DNA of 64,000 nucleotides. Origin: Zeugodacus cucurbitae (lineage: Eukaryota; Arthropoda; Insecta; Diptera; Tephritidae). Made by a program: the position numbers and the translations under genes. How positions within the stretch are numbered: position 1 is the first letter of the stretch; the number at the start of each line of letters is the position of its first letter. The stretch covers positions 29,469,501-29,533,500 of the forward strand of contig NC_071667.1 of assembly GCF_028554725.1 (NCBI RefSeq). The letters are read 5' to 3'. The notes under the pieces are model-generated. The model saw nothing but the letters and a program-made list of their open reading frames with translations. It was not told the DNA's origin and ran no database searches. Shown here piece after piece: positions 45,029 to 56,788 of this stretch.

Positions 45029-48000
45029 ATTACTTGAATCAACCAATCATATTTATCTATTCAAAATATCTTAATCAACAGTTAGTTGAGTACTTCTTTA
45101 ATTTTTATGAAATAATAAAAAAATAAATTTCATTGTACATTTGTACATTGCAATAAGTACAACAAATACCCGAAAATTACTCGAAATTCGAAATCATGAA
45201 CAGTAAGATTAGATAGAAATAATAACACTATTCGGCAAAAAATACTTTTTTTGGGGTATTGTACCAAACTAATTATTTCCGGGAGTTGAGTCATAAGTAA
45301 AAAAAAGTGTAAGGTCAGGTCTATAAGCAATATGCTATGAAAGGTCTGAGTTAGACCTTCAAAAAAATATAATTTTTAATATCGAAAAATACTGGACCCC
45401 TTTAGTTTCTGACATATAAGTTTGACCGAAAAGTTTTACACACAATTAAATTAAGAGGAAAATAGAAATTATATCCATATTTTGGATTTATTAGTAACTA
45501 TATCCTTAATAATACTTTTTTTAAAAATCTTTCTTTCGAACTTCGAAGTCAAATTTTTCGATTTTTTCCATTCACTTCCATCTCCCGGGAAAAAATTACT
45601 TTGTTCTAATACCCAGCCGAGTGTTGTACAGTGTAATAAAGCGGATATGTGTATCTTTCTAAAAAATCTTACTTTTATAGAGATTATGAAATGTAGATGC
45701 GGCTTAGTTAAGTTTCTTCTTTCTTCAACACGTTACACAAAGTGGAAGATGGCTAGTGATTATAATTGTTTCATTGACAAAATACGCACCGATGGACAAA
45801 GAGTTATGACAAAATTCATTTTTCAAGCCGTTTTGATCTCTTTGATATCAATACTTACAAACATACGCCCAAGCTGTGACCAAATTAATGACTTTTGACA
45901 CCTCTGCTCTCTGTTATCGCCCAAACATACTGTTATTATACAGCATGCCCCCCATTTTATACATATATAGGCATGTTTTATATAATTTGCGTGCTCGTAT
46001 GTGTCTTCCAATTAAGTACCTCTATGCACGAGTGTACTTGTGCTCGTATACGAATAGATATGCACAAGCGAACACTAAATTTTCGCGAATGAACTGCAAA
46101 ACAGCAACAAGATGAAACGATGGGCGACAATTTTTTCGGGTTTTTCGGTGTTGCACTGACCGTGATATACAAAGAAACACTCGAGAAGCAAATGCTGCGC
46201 AGGCGCAGTCTCCGCCACTCCAGTTGATGCCACACTGTACATACATACATATGTATATCAGTTGAGTAGTTGTTTACGGCAATGTACAGGTACCGGTGCA
46301 AGAGCAGGTGAGCGATAGCAACAACTTCAGCCACACGACAACACGTCGCGTCACAGCAACGGCACAGGGCAGCCGCGGCTGCAACCAAAGGTAGAAGGTT
46401 CAAAGTAAGGCAAAACTCTAAACTGCACCGTTGTCTTCTCGCATTGTTTGCAGTTTTATTTCTTTAAGTGGGTTTTTAATTTTGTTGGACTTTAACTTAT
46501 TGACCAGTTCTATCCACATTTTATTGTGTTTAATGTAAGCAAACAATTCGCAGGCAGCACCGACCGAAGTGGTAAGAGTTGGATGCTAAGGAACAAACGC
46601 AAAGACACTCAGTTCGCTTGGCGTCCACTTGGAGCGCTTCAATGCCAAATAGGATGGGACCCAAGAAGTGTGGCGTGTGGCATATTCGTATGTTCTTGTA
46701 TTTTAATCATTGCGGCATACGAGGATCCCTGTTGACAGACTTAACAAAATCGTAGAATATAAATGAGATAGATCAAGCCCAACGGCAAGGAGACTGTCAC
46801 ATAAACGTCGTTATAAACTCGTTGGGGAGGGTAGCCATGGCATAAATAGTAAACACATTTTAATACGACATACTTTTTTGCCAAGAGAGTTTTGTGGCTG
46901 AATTGGTTCGAACCATGCGCGATAAACAAACACTCTTGGAATATTAAGCTATTAGAGAAGCTCATAAATTTCACTTACACGTTTTCTACACTTATGTAAA
47001 GTAATTAACGCAGTAAGATTTTCTTTAGCTCCACAATCCGTTGTTAATAAGCGAAAGCAAACATTATGTATATGAGTACCTTTACCGGCATATTTTTGAG
47101 CGAATTTATCCTCGCTGAACTTTGTAACAGAATTAAGGGCAATACTAGGTATTTTCCCAGTATTTACTAATTCTAATTCTCAGTTCTATGCGGAAATCTC
47201 CAATTTATTTTTCCTCCTCAAAACCCTCTAACTATACGGCTGACTATGACAGTGCGTAGGACGAATAGTAATGTACATACATACCAGTACAAACAAGAAT
47301 TGGCCACTAGCTAAGCTGCAATTGAGCATATGCCCGATTCCCACTTTAACACGCTCGATCAGCAGGGCAATGAGGCATGTGAAACCCCAGCGAAATGGTT
47401 CAAGGTTAGACAGGATGTTACGTGGCTTGAAGGTTTGGTTTTAGCCAATGGAAATTCACAAAATCGTTCATATTTGTTGTTATAATACATATGTATGTAT
47501 GTGTATCATAGTAATTGTGCTATACATAGAAAAATATAAAAATCTGTAGAGCCACTTTAAAAGGTTAGAAAAACCTCCTCCAAAATGGTATCGAAATGAA
47601 ATCGAAATTTGAAATTTCCTTTTCACCTAATATTGATGTACAACGAATGGGAGTGAAATAATGGAAATTTCTTGTCTGACTATTATATTCTTGTTTTTCT
47701 TTTCTGGTCATGACAGCTCACAGTGTTGCTGAACACAGCAAAAAGTAATAAAATAAATTACTTCCGCCTGATCATTTGTGCGATTTTTAATTATAAAAAT
47801 ATTATTTTTTAAATTTTAAATATCTTGTTTTCAAAAAACTCTGTAATATGGCAAGCCTACATTTCTTAACGATTGCTTGATTCTTCAATGTTTGTGAAAA
47901 ATAAACTAAAAGCTTCCAATACTCGTATGGAAAGTTCCCACTGTGCGCCGTAATAATTGCACATCAGTGAGTTAATCAACCAGTAACCATTCGTCATCAG

Positions 48001-48626
48001 TTTGAGCAGACTTTAGCCATTATTCAGTGACTTAAAATATTTTGTGTGTTTTCTTTCTATTCATATTAGTGGTTGCTTCAATAGCCGTAGCATTTTGACA
48101 CATCTGGAGTTTTACATACTGGCATAAGTCATGGTGCTCACACGAAATATTAATTAGAAAATATTGCTTGAATTTATGCATCGCTCAGGCGTTTGGAATT
48201 TCGTTACAAAGTGTGTTGATCAGCGTTGATTGCTAGGTGTTGGCTAATTGTGGTGCTTTGGGATATTGACGAGTTTATAAACATACCTATAATTATACAA
48301 ATCAATTTAATATGAATGTGTAAATTAATACCCGTATATTGAAATATCAAAATTTATACCGTTAAGAAAGGCAGGTAAAATAATTGCTATCAATAAAATT
48401 TCAGACACCTTTCTTTAGAAAGCACTGCTTCGATTTTTACAGTTACAATACTAGTTTAGTGTTACATGAAAATGTTTCTCTCATTTGATTGATTTAATGC
48501 TTATTTCGAAAACTTTCCTCCATTTAATGTTTCTGCAGCTGTGGAGTGGGACGCTTTGAACTATTTCATACTATATTTACCATGCCATTCTTGCAAGTAA
48601 CTGGTTCAAACGTCATTATTTAAAAC
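45029..48626. other. 3.6 kb without recognised gene
   Basis: AT-rich to 46090, then a higher-complexity stretch at about 46100-46400 (CG-containing, 'cagccgcggctgcaacc') that could be regulatory or an untranslated exon, then AT-rich to the next repeat. Frames at 45482-45898 (138 codons) and 46403-45978 reverse (141 codons) lack protein character. Confidence 0.4.
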
Positions 48627-48979
48627 AAGTAAGGAAGGGCTAAATTCGGGGGAATCCGAACATTTTTCATTACTCTCGCAATTTATTTATTCAATTTTAT
48701 TAAGAGACCACACAATTGGACCAGCTTATTCGGAATAAAGTCCAATAGAAAATGAAATTCATTATATATAGTATATGAGGCCTGTGGTAATTCTTGGACA
48801 GATTTCAACTATTTTAGCCAAAGATTTTACTTTCTTAATTTGGCTAAGATGCTTCACATATTTACTGATACATACAGCATAAAGTCCCCAGGAAGTTTGA
48901 AAATCCGAATGTCAGATATCTGGGGCCTTGTAAAGTTACATTCCTATTTCGGTGGTTTTTATTTTTTTATACGGGCCAT
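48627..48979 (+). repeat. CTCTCGCAA-family repeat, left part, cut by LINE
   Basis: Starts 'aagtaaggaagggctaaatt', 'attactctcgcaattt'. It breaks off after 'tttttatacgggcca', where the RTE LINE begins. It resumes at 53334 with 'gccacactagaaat'. Confidence 0.85.
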
Positions 48980-49189
48980 CCCCGGGGGGATGGGGTCATA
49001 TGTAGAAGTTCACGCAAGTGAGGAAAGTTTCTGATTGCCATTCACTTGGGAGTGGCCAGGAACGATTCTTTTGCATATGACTCAAGCAGCTCACGACTTC
49101 CGGTTTTAGACCAAGTATCCCCTGGGTAGCTAACAGACATCCGTTTGGAGGCGAGCTAAAGTGAGAAGGCGAAGCCCGCTTGTGCGGTT

Positions 49190-50161
49190 GTGCGTAGGGC
49201 TTGGGACCCACCACATAAAAAAATCTCCCCAATGAAAACAAACACCGAGCCTCGGATGAGAAACCCCCCTTTTGATGACGACCCCTGCAAACGTACTAAG
49301 GATCATGATTTGAGGGCATGCACCTGGAATGTCCGGACTCTTAATTGGGAAGGTGCCTCTGCCCAGCTGGTTGATATCCTCATACAACTAAAGGCTGACA
49401 TCACCGCCGTCCAAGAAGTGCGATGGACGGGACAAGGACGGAAGAAGGTGGGTCCTTGTGACATCTACTACAGCGGCCATATAAAGGAGCGCAAATTCGG
49501 TGTTGGATTTGTGGTGGGAGAGAGACTACGTCGCCGAGTACTGGCATTCACCCCGGTGGATGAACGTCTTGCCACAATCCGCATCAAAGCGAGGTTCTTC
49601 AACATATCGCTGATTTGCGCCCACGCCCCAACGGAAGAGAAGGACGATGTGACCAAAGATGCTTTCTATGAGCGCCTAGAACGCACCTATGAGCGCTGCC
49701 CCCGCCACGATGTCAAAATCGTGCTTGGCGATTTTAACGCCAGGGTGGGTAAAGAAGGTGTCTTTGGCACAACAGTCGGAAAATTCAGCCTCCATGACGA
49801 AACATCGCCAAACGGCCTGAGGCTGATCGACTTCGCTGGGGCCCGAAATATGGTTGTCTGTAGTACCAGATTCCAGCATAAAACAATTCATCAAGCAACG
49901 TGGCTGTCCCCTGATCGAAACACGTGCAATCAAATCGATCACGTTGTGATATACGGAAGACATGTCTCCAGTGTTTTAGACGTGCGTACGCTCCGAGGAC
50001 CAAACATTGACTCGGACCATTATCTAGTAGCATCAAAGATACGCACTCGCCTCTGTGCAGCAAAGAACGCCCGTCAACAAAGGAAGGTTCGACGTCGAAA
50101 AGCTGCAATCACAACCGACAGCCGAACGATTTTCTACTCGACTTGCACTCCTGCTCTCTGA
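49190..50161 (+). pseudogene. RTE LINE endonuclease (APE-type) region
   Basis: Frame open for 323 codons. The APE endonuclease motifs are all present in order: CTWNVRTLNWEG, VQEVRWTGQG, LICAHAPTEE, VLGDFNARVGKEG, NQIDHVVIYG and IDSDHYLVASK. This enzyme nicks target DNA to prime reverse transcription. The start ATG context lies near the 'ccaccacataaaaaaat' leader. After about 50085 the frame is shifted: the true continuation (GRFDVEKLQSQPTAERFSTR) is in the next frame, 50055-50378. Confidence 0.92.
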
Positions 50162-50241
50162 CAGCACTCATCAGCATCTCGATATAAGGGAGCTGTGGAA
50201 CGGCATCTCAAACTCATTGCATACCGCTGCAGCCGAAACAA

Positions 50242-50925
50242 TTGGTCTCCGGCAACGCCAAAAAACCAGTTGGTACGATGAGAATTGTCGTTCCGCAGTG
50301 GAGAGAAAACAGACTGCCTACCTCGCAACGTTGCGATCGAGAACTGAAGAGGGAAGCGAGACGCATTTGCAGACGTAAAAAGAAAGAGGCCGAAATGCGT
50401 GAGTATGAAAAGCTTGAAAAGCTGGCAAAAAAGGGTAATGCTCAAAAATTTTATGAAAATATGAGGCGATTAACAGAAGGTTTCAAGACCGGAGCATTAT
50501 CATGTAGGGACCGAGAAGGTAATCTGGTAACGGATGTCCAGAGCACACTGGGATTATGGAGGGAACACTTCTCCGACCTGCTCAATGACAGTGAAAGTAC
50601 AACACCAGGAGATGGCGAACCCGATTCCCCAATCGATGACGATGGAATAGATGTTCCATTACCCGACCATGAAGAAATTCGAATAGCAATTACCCGCTTG
50701 AAGAACAACAAAGCGGCGGGGGCCGATGGATTACCGGCCGAGCTATTCAAATACGGCGGCGAAGAACTGATAAGGTGCATGCATCAGCTTCTTTGTAGAA
50801 TATGGTCGGAAGAAAGCATGCCTGACGATTGGAATCTTAGTGTGCTCTGCCCAATCCATAAGAAGGGAGACCCCACAATCTGCGCCAACTACCGTGGTAT
50901 AAGTCTCCTCAATATCGCATATTAA
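50242..50925 (+). pseudogene. RTE LINE linker and RT start
   Basis: Reads RRKKKEAEMREYEKLEKLAK (basic, helical linker), then LKNNKAAGADGLPAELFKYG (RT block 1) and SVLCPIHKKGDPTICANYRG (RT block 2), and stops after SLLNIAY through a small change near 50925. It enters from the 50055-50378 frame by a shift near 50340. Function lost. Confidence 0.9.
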
Positions 50926-50929
50926 AGTT

Positions 50930-51936
50930 TTGTCGAGCGTATTGTGTGAAAGACTAAAGCCCACCGTCAACGAACTGATTGGACCTTATCAGTGTGGCTT
51001 TAGACCTGGAAAATCCACAATGGACCAGATATTCACCATGCGCCAAATCTTGGAAAAGACCCGAGAGAGAAGAATCGATACTCACCATCTTTTTATCGAT
51101 TTTAAAGCTGCCTTCGATAGCACGAAATGGAGCTGCCTTTATGCCGCGATGTCTGAATTTGGTATCCCTGCAAAACTAATACGGCTATGTAAGCTGACGT
51201 TGAGCAACACCAAAAGCTCCGTCAGGATCGGGAAGGACCTCTCCGAGCCGTTCGATACCAAACGAGGCTTCAGACAGGGTGACTCACTATCGTGCGACTT
51301 CTTCAATCTATTGCTGGAAAAAATAATACGAGCTGCAGAACTAAATAGAGAGGGTACAATCTTCTACAAGAGTGTACAGCTCCTGGCGTATGCCGATGAT
51401 ATTGATATCATCGGAAGCAACAACCGCGCCGTTTGTTCTGCGTTTTCCAGACTAGATAAAGAAGCGGAGCGTATGGGTCTGGTGGTGAATGAGGACAAGA
51501 CGAAATATCTCCTGTCATCAAACAAACAGTCAGCGCACTCGCGTCTTGGCTCCCACGTCACTATTGACAGTCATAACTTTGAAGTTGTACATAATTTCGT
51601 TTATCTGGGAACCAGCATTAACAACACCAACAATGTCAGCCTTGAAATCCAACGCAGAATCACTCTTGCCAACAGGTGCTACTTTGGACTGAGTAGGCAA
51701 TTGAAAAGTAAAGTCCTCTCTCGACGAACCAAAATCAAACTCTATAAGTCGCTCATTATTCCCGTCCTGATGTATGGCGCTGAAGCGTGGACGATGACAA
51801 CATCCGATGAGACGACTCTTGGGGTTTTCGAGAGAAAGGTTTTGCGCAAGATTTATGGTCCTCTAAACATTGGCAACGGCGAATACCGCAGACGATGGAA
51901 CGATGAGCTGTACGATTTATACGACGACATTGACAT
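50930..51936 (+). pseudogene. RTE LINE reverse transcriptase core
   Basis: Continues RT: GPYQCGFRPGKSTMDQIFTM, FIDFKAAFDSTKWSCLY (block with the first catalytic Asp), RGFRQGDSLSCDFFNLL, LLAYADDIDIIGSN (YADD catalytic pair), NEDKTKYLLSS, then thumb and YGAEAWTMTTSDETTLGVFE. The core motifs are intact. It is cut after YDLYDDID by the antisense copy at 51937. Confidence 0.93.
51923..51936. repeat. Target-site duplication, left copy
   Basis: 'gacgacattgacat' here and at 53032-53045 flank the antisense LINE insert exactly; 14 of 14 bases match. Confidence 0.93.
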
Positions 51937-53031
51937 GTATGTGATTGGCGTTGCAACCGTTTAGCCGGTTATAGCCGAATCGGCGATAGTGCGCCACCTC
52001 TTTCTCTCCTTCGCAGTTCGGCGCCAGTTGGAGATTCCAAGTGTAACCAGGTCGCTCTCCACCTGGTCCCTCCAACGGAGTGGAGGCCTCCCTCTTCCTC
52101 GGCTTCCTCCGGCGGGAACACTTTCAGGGCTGGAGTGTTTTCGTCCATTCGGACAACATGACCTAGCCAGCGTAGCCGCTATCTTTTTATTCGCTAAACT
52201 ATGTCAATGTCGTCGTATATCTCGTACAGCTCATCGTTCCATCGTCTGCGGTATTCGCCGTTGCCAATGTTCTGAGGACCATAAATCTTACGCAAAACTT
52301 TCCTCTCGAAAACTCCTAGTGTCGTCTCATCTGATGTTGACATCGTCCAAGCTTCTGCACCGTAAAGCAGGACGGGAATGATAAGCGACTTGTGTACTCA
52401 GTCCAAAGTAGCACCTGTTGGCAAGAGTTATTCTGCGCTGGATTTCGAGGCTGACATTGTTCGTGTTGTTGATGCTGGTTCCCAGGTATACGAAATTATC
52501 TACGACCTCGAAGTTATGACTGTCAACAGTGACGTGGGAGCCAAGACGCGAATGCGCCGACTGTTTGTTTGATGACAGGAGATATTTCGTCTTGTCCTCA
52601 TTCACCTCCAGACCCATTCGCTTCGCCTCCTTATCCATGCGGGAAAAAGCAGAACAAACGGCGCGGTGGTTGCTTCCGATGATATCAATATCATCGGCGT
52701 ACGCCAGGAGCTGTACACTCTTGTAGAAGATTGTACCTTCTCGGTTTAGCTCTGCAGCTCTTATAATTTTTTCCAGCATCAGGTTAAAGAAGTCGCACGA
52801 TAGTGAGTCACCTTGCCTGAAACCTCGTTTGGTATCGAACGGCTCGGAGAGGTCCTTCCCAATCATGACGGAGCTTTTGGTGTTGCTCAACGTCAATTTA
52901 CACAGCCGTATTAGTTTTGCGAGGATACCAAATTCAGACATCGCGGCGTAGAGGCAACTCCTTTTCGTGCTGTCGAAAGCAGCTTTAAAATCGACAAAAA
53001 GGTGGTGTGTGTCGATCCTCTTTTTTTTTCT
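51937..53031 (-). mobile_element. Antisense, 5'-truncated RTE LINE inserted in the first LINE
   Basis: The 3' end is at 51937 ('gtatgtgattggcgttgc', reverse of the family tail). RT reads antisense from 52941 to about 52400: SEFGILAKLIRLCKLTLSNT, GFRQGDSLSCDFFNLML, LLAYADDIDIIGSNH, then a roughly 60-bp deletion near 52395 and a frame break. The 5' end stops at a poly-T ('cctctttttttttc'). Flanked by the 14-bp target duplication, so it inserted by target-primed reverse transcription after the host LINE had settled. Confidence 0.93.
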
Positions 53032-53045
53032 GACGACATTGACAT
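53032..53045. repeat. Target-site duplication, right copy
   Basis: Second copy of 'gacgacattgacat'; after it the interrupted LINE resumes with 'agttcagcgaataaaaag'. Confidence 0.93.
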
Positions 53046-53310
53046 AGTTCAGCGAATAAAAAGACAGCGGCTACGCTGGCTAGGTTATGTTGTACGGATG
53101 GAAGAAAACACTCCAGCTCTGAAAGTATTCGATGCAGTACCCGCTGGAGGAAGCCGCGGAAGATGACGACCTCCACTCCGGTGGAAAGACCAAGTGCAAA
53201 GTGACCTGGCTACACTTGGTGTTTCCAGTTGGCGCCAAAAAGCAAAAAGGAGGAATGAGTGGCGCGCTCTGGTGGATTCGGCTATAATCGATTAAAGCGG
53301 TTCCTACGCC

Positions 53311-53334
53311 AAATATATATATATATATATATAT
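53311..53334. repeat. (AT)n tail at the LINE 3' junction
   Basis: About 12 AT units between the LINE end 'ttcctacgccaa' and the resumed repeat 'gccacactag'. It probably grew from the LINE's simple 3' tail. Confidence 0.8.
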
Positions 53335-53860
53335 GCCACACTAGAAATACAGTATTTGTGCAAAGTTTTGTTCCGATATCTTCACTGTTGCGATATAGGA
53401 AAGTAGGCGTGGTTGTGAATTAATTTGACCCATTTTGAAACTAAAAGATTGGGTTGCTAAGAAAAAGGTTGGAACCGCAATTGAAATTTCGTTGAAATTT
53501 GCCGAGTAGTTTTTGAGATATGTTTTTTAACCCATAAGTGGGAGGAGCCACGCCCATTTCAAATTTAATAAGGGCAACCTTTCAATACCATTTACCATTT
53601 TGTTTTTTTTTTAATTTTGACGTTTTTCCTTGCTGAATTAAAGCACATTTAGTAGTTTTTAACAAAACCTTTGTATCGGAGGTAGGCGATTCATTCATTT
53701 TCATACTGAATAATGAAGTGCCTAAAGTAAATGCCTCCAGGAAGTTTGGTTGGTATATATCTTTTACTCAAATTGACTCGTCGCACTGATCACTTTGGTA
53801 TATATAACCCTCTATCTAACTAGTTTAGTTTTAGGTCACAGAAACAACCGTTATATAAAC
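53334..53860 (+). repeat. CTCTCGCAA-family repeat, right part
   Basis: Continuation of the copy begun at 48627: 'gttccgatatcttcac', 'aggagccacgcccatt', 'actttggtatatataac'. Its right terminus is missing; the next copy starts directly at 53861. Confidence 0.8.
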
Positions 53861-54935
53861 AAGTAAGGAAAGGCTAAGTTCGGGTGCAACCGAACATTTT
53901 ATACTCTCACAATTTATTGATGTAATTTTATAAAGATAACACAATTCGATCCATATATTCTGAATAAAGTTCAATAGAATAACGAAAATCATCATAAATA
54001 GTATATGGGGACTGCGATAATTCCTGAACCGATTTCACTCGTTTTCACCACCAAGATACAATTTATCGAAGACTATACGCCCACTTAATTTTATATTATC
54101 TATAATTAGGTATATGGAATCTTTTGGTTCATAGACAAACTGTAATAAGAAAAAAATTCAGAGGGAATGGATTACATTAAAATATCTGAGAGATTTACCT
54201 ATATATATATAAGAATATAAATTATTCTTAGGCACCAAGTTCTTCATGTTCGATGAAAGTCCGAAAAGTCATAGTCCGATTTTGACAATTTTTCCACAAG
54301 TGATGTCACAGCTCAAATACAGTATTTGGGTAAAGTTTTATTCCGATATATACATTGGTTCTTAATGTATATATTGTAAAGTGAACGAATCAGAAGAATT
54401 CAAAATTGAGTTATATGGGAAGTAGGCGTGGTTGTGAACCGATTTCACCCATATTCCACCCGTGTCTTCAGGGTGCCAAGAAAGTGTTATATACCGAATT
54501 TCATTGAAATCGGTCGAGTAGTTCTTTTTGACCCATAAGTGGGTGACGCCACGCCCATTTTTCATTTTGTAAAAAAATCTGAGTGCTGCTTCTTTCTGAT
54601 ATTCCTTCTGCAAAATTTAGTGTTTCTGACGTTTTTCGTTAGTGAGTTAACGCACTTTTAGTCATTTTCAACCTAACCTTTGTATGGGAGGTGGGCGTGG
54701 TTATTATCCGATTTCTTTCATTTTTGGATTGTATAAGGAAATGGCTAAAAGAAACGACTGCAGAAAGTTTGGTTTATAAAGCTTTATTGGTTTGCGAGTT
54801 ATATACAAAAAACCTATTTAGGGGCGGGGTCACGCCCACTTTACCTTAAAAATTACATCCAAATGTGCCCCTCCCTAATGGGATCCTATGTTCCAAATTT
54901 TATTTTCATAAATTTATTTATGGCTTAGTTATGAC
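53861..54935 (+). mobile_element. CTCTCGCAA-family repeat, left part, cut by hAT element
   Basis: Starts 'aagtaaggaaaggctaag', 'ttatactctcacaattt'. It runs in normal order to 'tggcttagttatgac' at 54935, where the hAT-type element begins. It continues at 56471-56788. Confidence 0.88.
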
Positions 54936-56470
54936 TAGTGTCTGACCGATACCAAAATTTTGGCCGATGCCGATGACGATTCTTTCATCAACAACTTTAT
55001 TTAGTAAATTAGTATAGTAACAAAATAAAAACAAAGACAAATAACTTCACAAATAAGTAAACAACTCAATTCATATGTAAATATGAAGTTGTTTATTCAT
55101 TTAATTAATATTCAAAACTAAATAAATTATTATTATAAGATATATGTTGATAGAACAAATAAGTTATTCGCGTTTTCTCAAAGCGAATCAGCAATCAGCA
55201 ATATAGCTTTTTTCCTTTATGGGGGTATACCGGTGTGGCATTTTCAAAAAATCGATTTTTTATTTTTTGCTTATTCGATAGTTTATAATTTCAGAAATAT
55301 CCTGTGAAAGCGGTAAGGTCGTATCTTGAATAGTTTTTGAATGGCAGCGTTCTAAAGTGCAATCGCTCACAGGTATAAGCCGCTATAGTCGAAACTTTAA
55401 ACGCGTTATTCTCGAAACGACTTTTCACAAAATTGCTGACATCATAACTCAACGAGATATTGACCGATCAACTTCAAATTTAAACTGAATGTAATTGAAT
55501 ATATTACTATACAATGACCTATCTTTTTGATTTGATGAAAATTGTCAATTTCTTACCTAAAAAATCGAAATTTTTCAGAACTACGCCATTTTGTTAATGT
55601 TTGGTATTTTTCAATAATCATAGGACATTGTATAGGGAATATATTCAACTTTAATAAACGTTTTCAATTTTTGTGTTTCAGTTACTCATTCGGCCGTAAT
55701 CATGCCTCCCAAGACAGCCCGATAACTCCTTTATTTTTCAAAATTTTTGAAAATAAAAATCTTAAAATATAGTATAGTTGAAAGTACACCTTATTATGTC
55801 CAAAAAACTTCGAAACATTCGATTGAGTACTTTCTTAAAAACAAAAATCCCCTAAACTCGCCTAATTTTTGATGGGTTACACTGGTATAGCCCCCTAAGG
55901 ACAAATATGAGCATTAAGGCCAATATTCGAAAATAGTAGGTCTAGTAAAAATAATCCGTTATTTTCAAAGAGATGAGTTTTGTCATTTATATCTCGCATT
56001 GTGAAAGGCGGCAAATGGCGATAGTGACTCAATAGAAACTTCGGAAAGTTGTTTGGGAGGTTCTTTTCCTTGCACCTTGTAGTCCAGGCCAGCACCAAGT
56101 GATTATTACGAAACTTTTAAAAATAAATTAACCTAGTTACGAATGCTTCTATAACCTCAACAACTTTAAACAAAACTGTGCATATTTGACAGAAATCGAA
56201 TGTTTCTATCAGTGCTAAATAAAACCTTTCATTAATGCAAAAATATTGAATTTCTTTATATTAGACTTAAATTATCACCATGATGAATTGTTAGTTTAGT
56301 CAAATGTGAATGTTTTATATGGTAAACAGAAGAATGCTCTAAAGAAATCAAAAAAGTAAAAAGAAATTATTTTAGTGTAAACCGAAAGAAGTAGGCCAAA
56401 TATGGCCGATGCCGATGCTTAATTTTGTGGCCGATGCCGATACCAAGGCCGATTAATCGGTCGGTCTCTA
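54936..56470. mobile_element. Non-autonomous hAT-type element, 1,535 bp
   Basis: The left end 'tagtgtctgaccgatacc' pairs imperfectly with the right end 'atcggtcggtctcta'. An 8-bp target duplication 'gttatgac' (54928-54935 and 56471-56478) is exact. TAG/CTA termini plus an 8-bp duplication are hAT hallmarks. Subterminal 'ggccgatgccgat' words repeat near both ends. No transposase frame is seen. A further inverted-end element (55221-55896) lies inside. Confidence 0.88.
55221..55896. mobile_element. Inner element with 'gggggtatacc' inverted ends
   Basis: The left end 'gggggtataccggtgt' pairs with the reverse of the right end 'acactggtatagccccc' (one base longer, one mismatch). It lies inside the hAT-type element. 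No target duplication is obvious. The frame at 55542-55772 has no known motif. Superfamily unknown. Confidence 0.6.
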
Positions 56471-56788
56471 GTTATGACACTGTATAGGTTTTCGGTTTCC
56501 GCCATTTTGTGGGCGTGGCAGTGGACCGATATTGCTCATTTTCGAAAGCAACCTCCTCAGGGTGCCAAGGAATATGTGTTCCAAGTTTCATTAAGATATC
56601 TTAATTTTTACTCAAGTTATCGTTTGCACGGACAGACGGAAAGACATCCGGATTTCAAATCCACTCGTCATCCTGATCATTTATATATATATAACCCCAT
56701 ATCTAACTCTTTTATTTCTTGGTGACACAAACAACCGTTATGTGAACAAAACTATAATACTCTGTGCAACACGTTACGTGAGTATAAA
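56471..56788 (+). mobile_element. CTCTCGCAA-family repeat, right part
   Basis: Resumes after the hAT duplication with 'actgtataggttttcgg', carries 'gtgggcgtggcagtgg' and 'cgtttgcacggacagacgg', and ends 'acgttacgtgagtataaa', the altered right terminus. Confidence 0.85.

Larger units (their letters stand above)
48980..53310 (+). mobile_element. RTE-type LINE, near full length, interrupted
   Basis: 5'UTR-like 48980-49189, endonuclease 49190-50090, reverse transcriptase 50250-51936, then an antisense LINE copy (51937-53031), then the remaining 3' end 53046-53310 and an (AT)n tail 53311-53334. The 3' end encodes QRIKRQRLRWL-type sequence, seen whole at 58296-58568. It is inserted in a CTCTCGCAA-family repeat; 'gcca' occurs at both junctions. 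Frameshifts near 50085, 50340 and 50925 and the inserted copy make it inactive. RTE assignment rests on the APE endonuclease and RT in one reading unit, no RNase H, a short tandem 3' tail and severe 5' truncation of relatives. Confidence 0.9.

Noticed and set aside
45482..45898. 138-codon frame
   Set aside because: Composition follows local AT bias; no start context or motif.
45978..46403. 141-codon reverse frame with Cys/Ala-rich start
   Set aside because: Overlaps other open frames on both strands in a CG-richer stretch; no motif.
46895..46930. 'ggttcgaacc' as a tRNA T-loop
   Set aside because: No A box or acceptor stem pairs at the right spacing.
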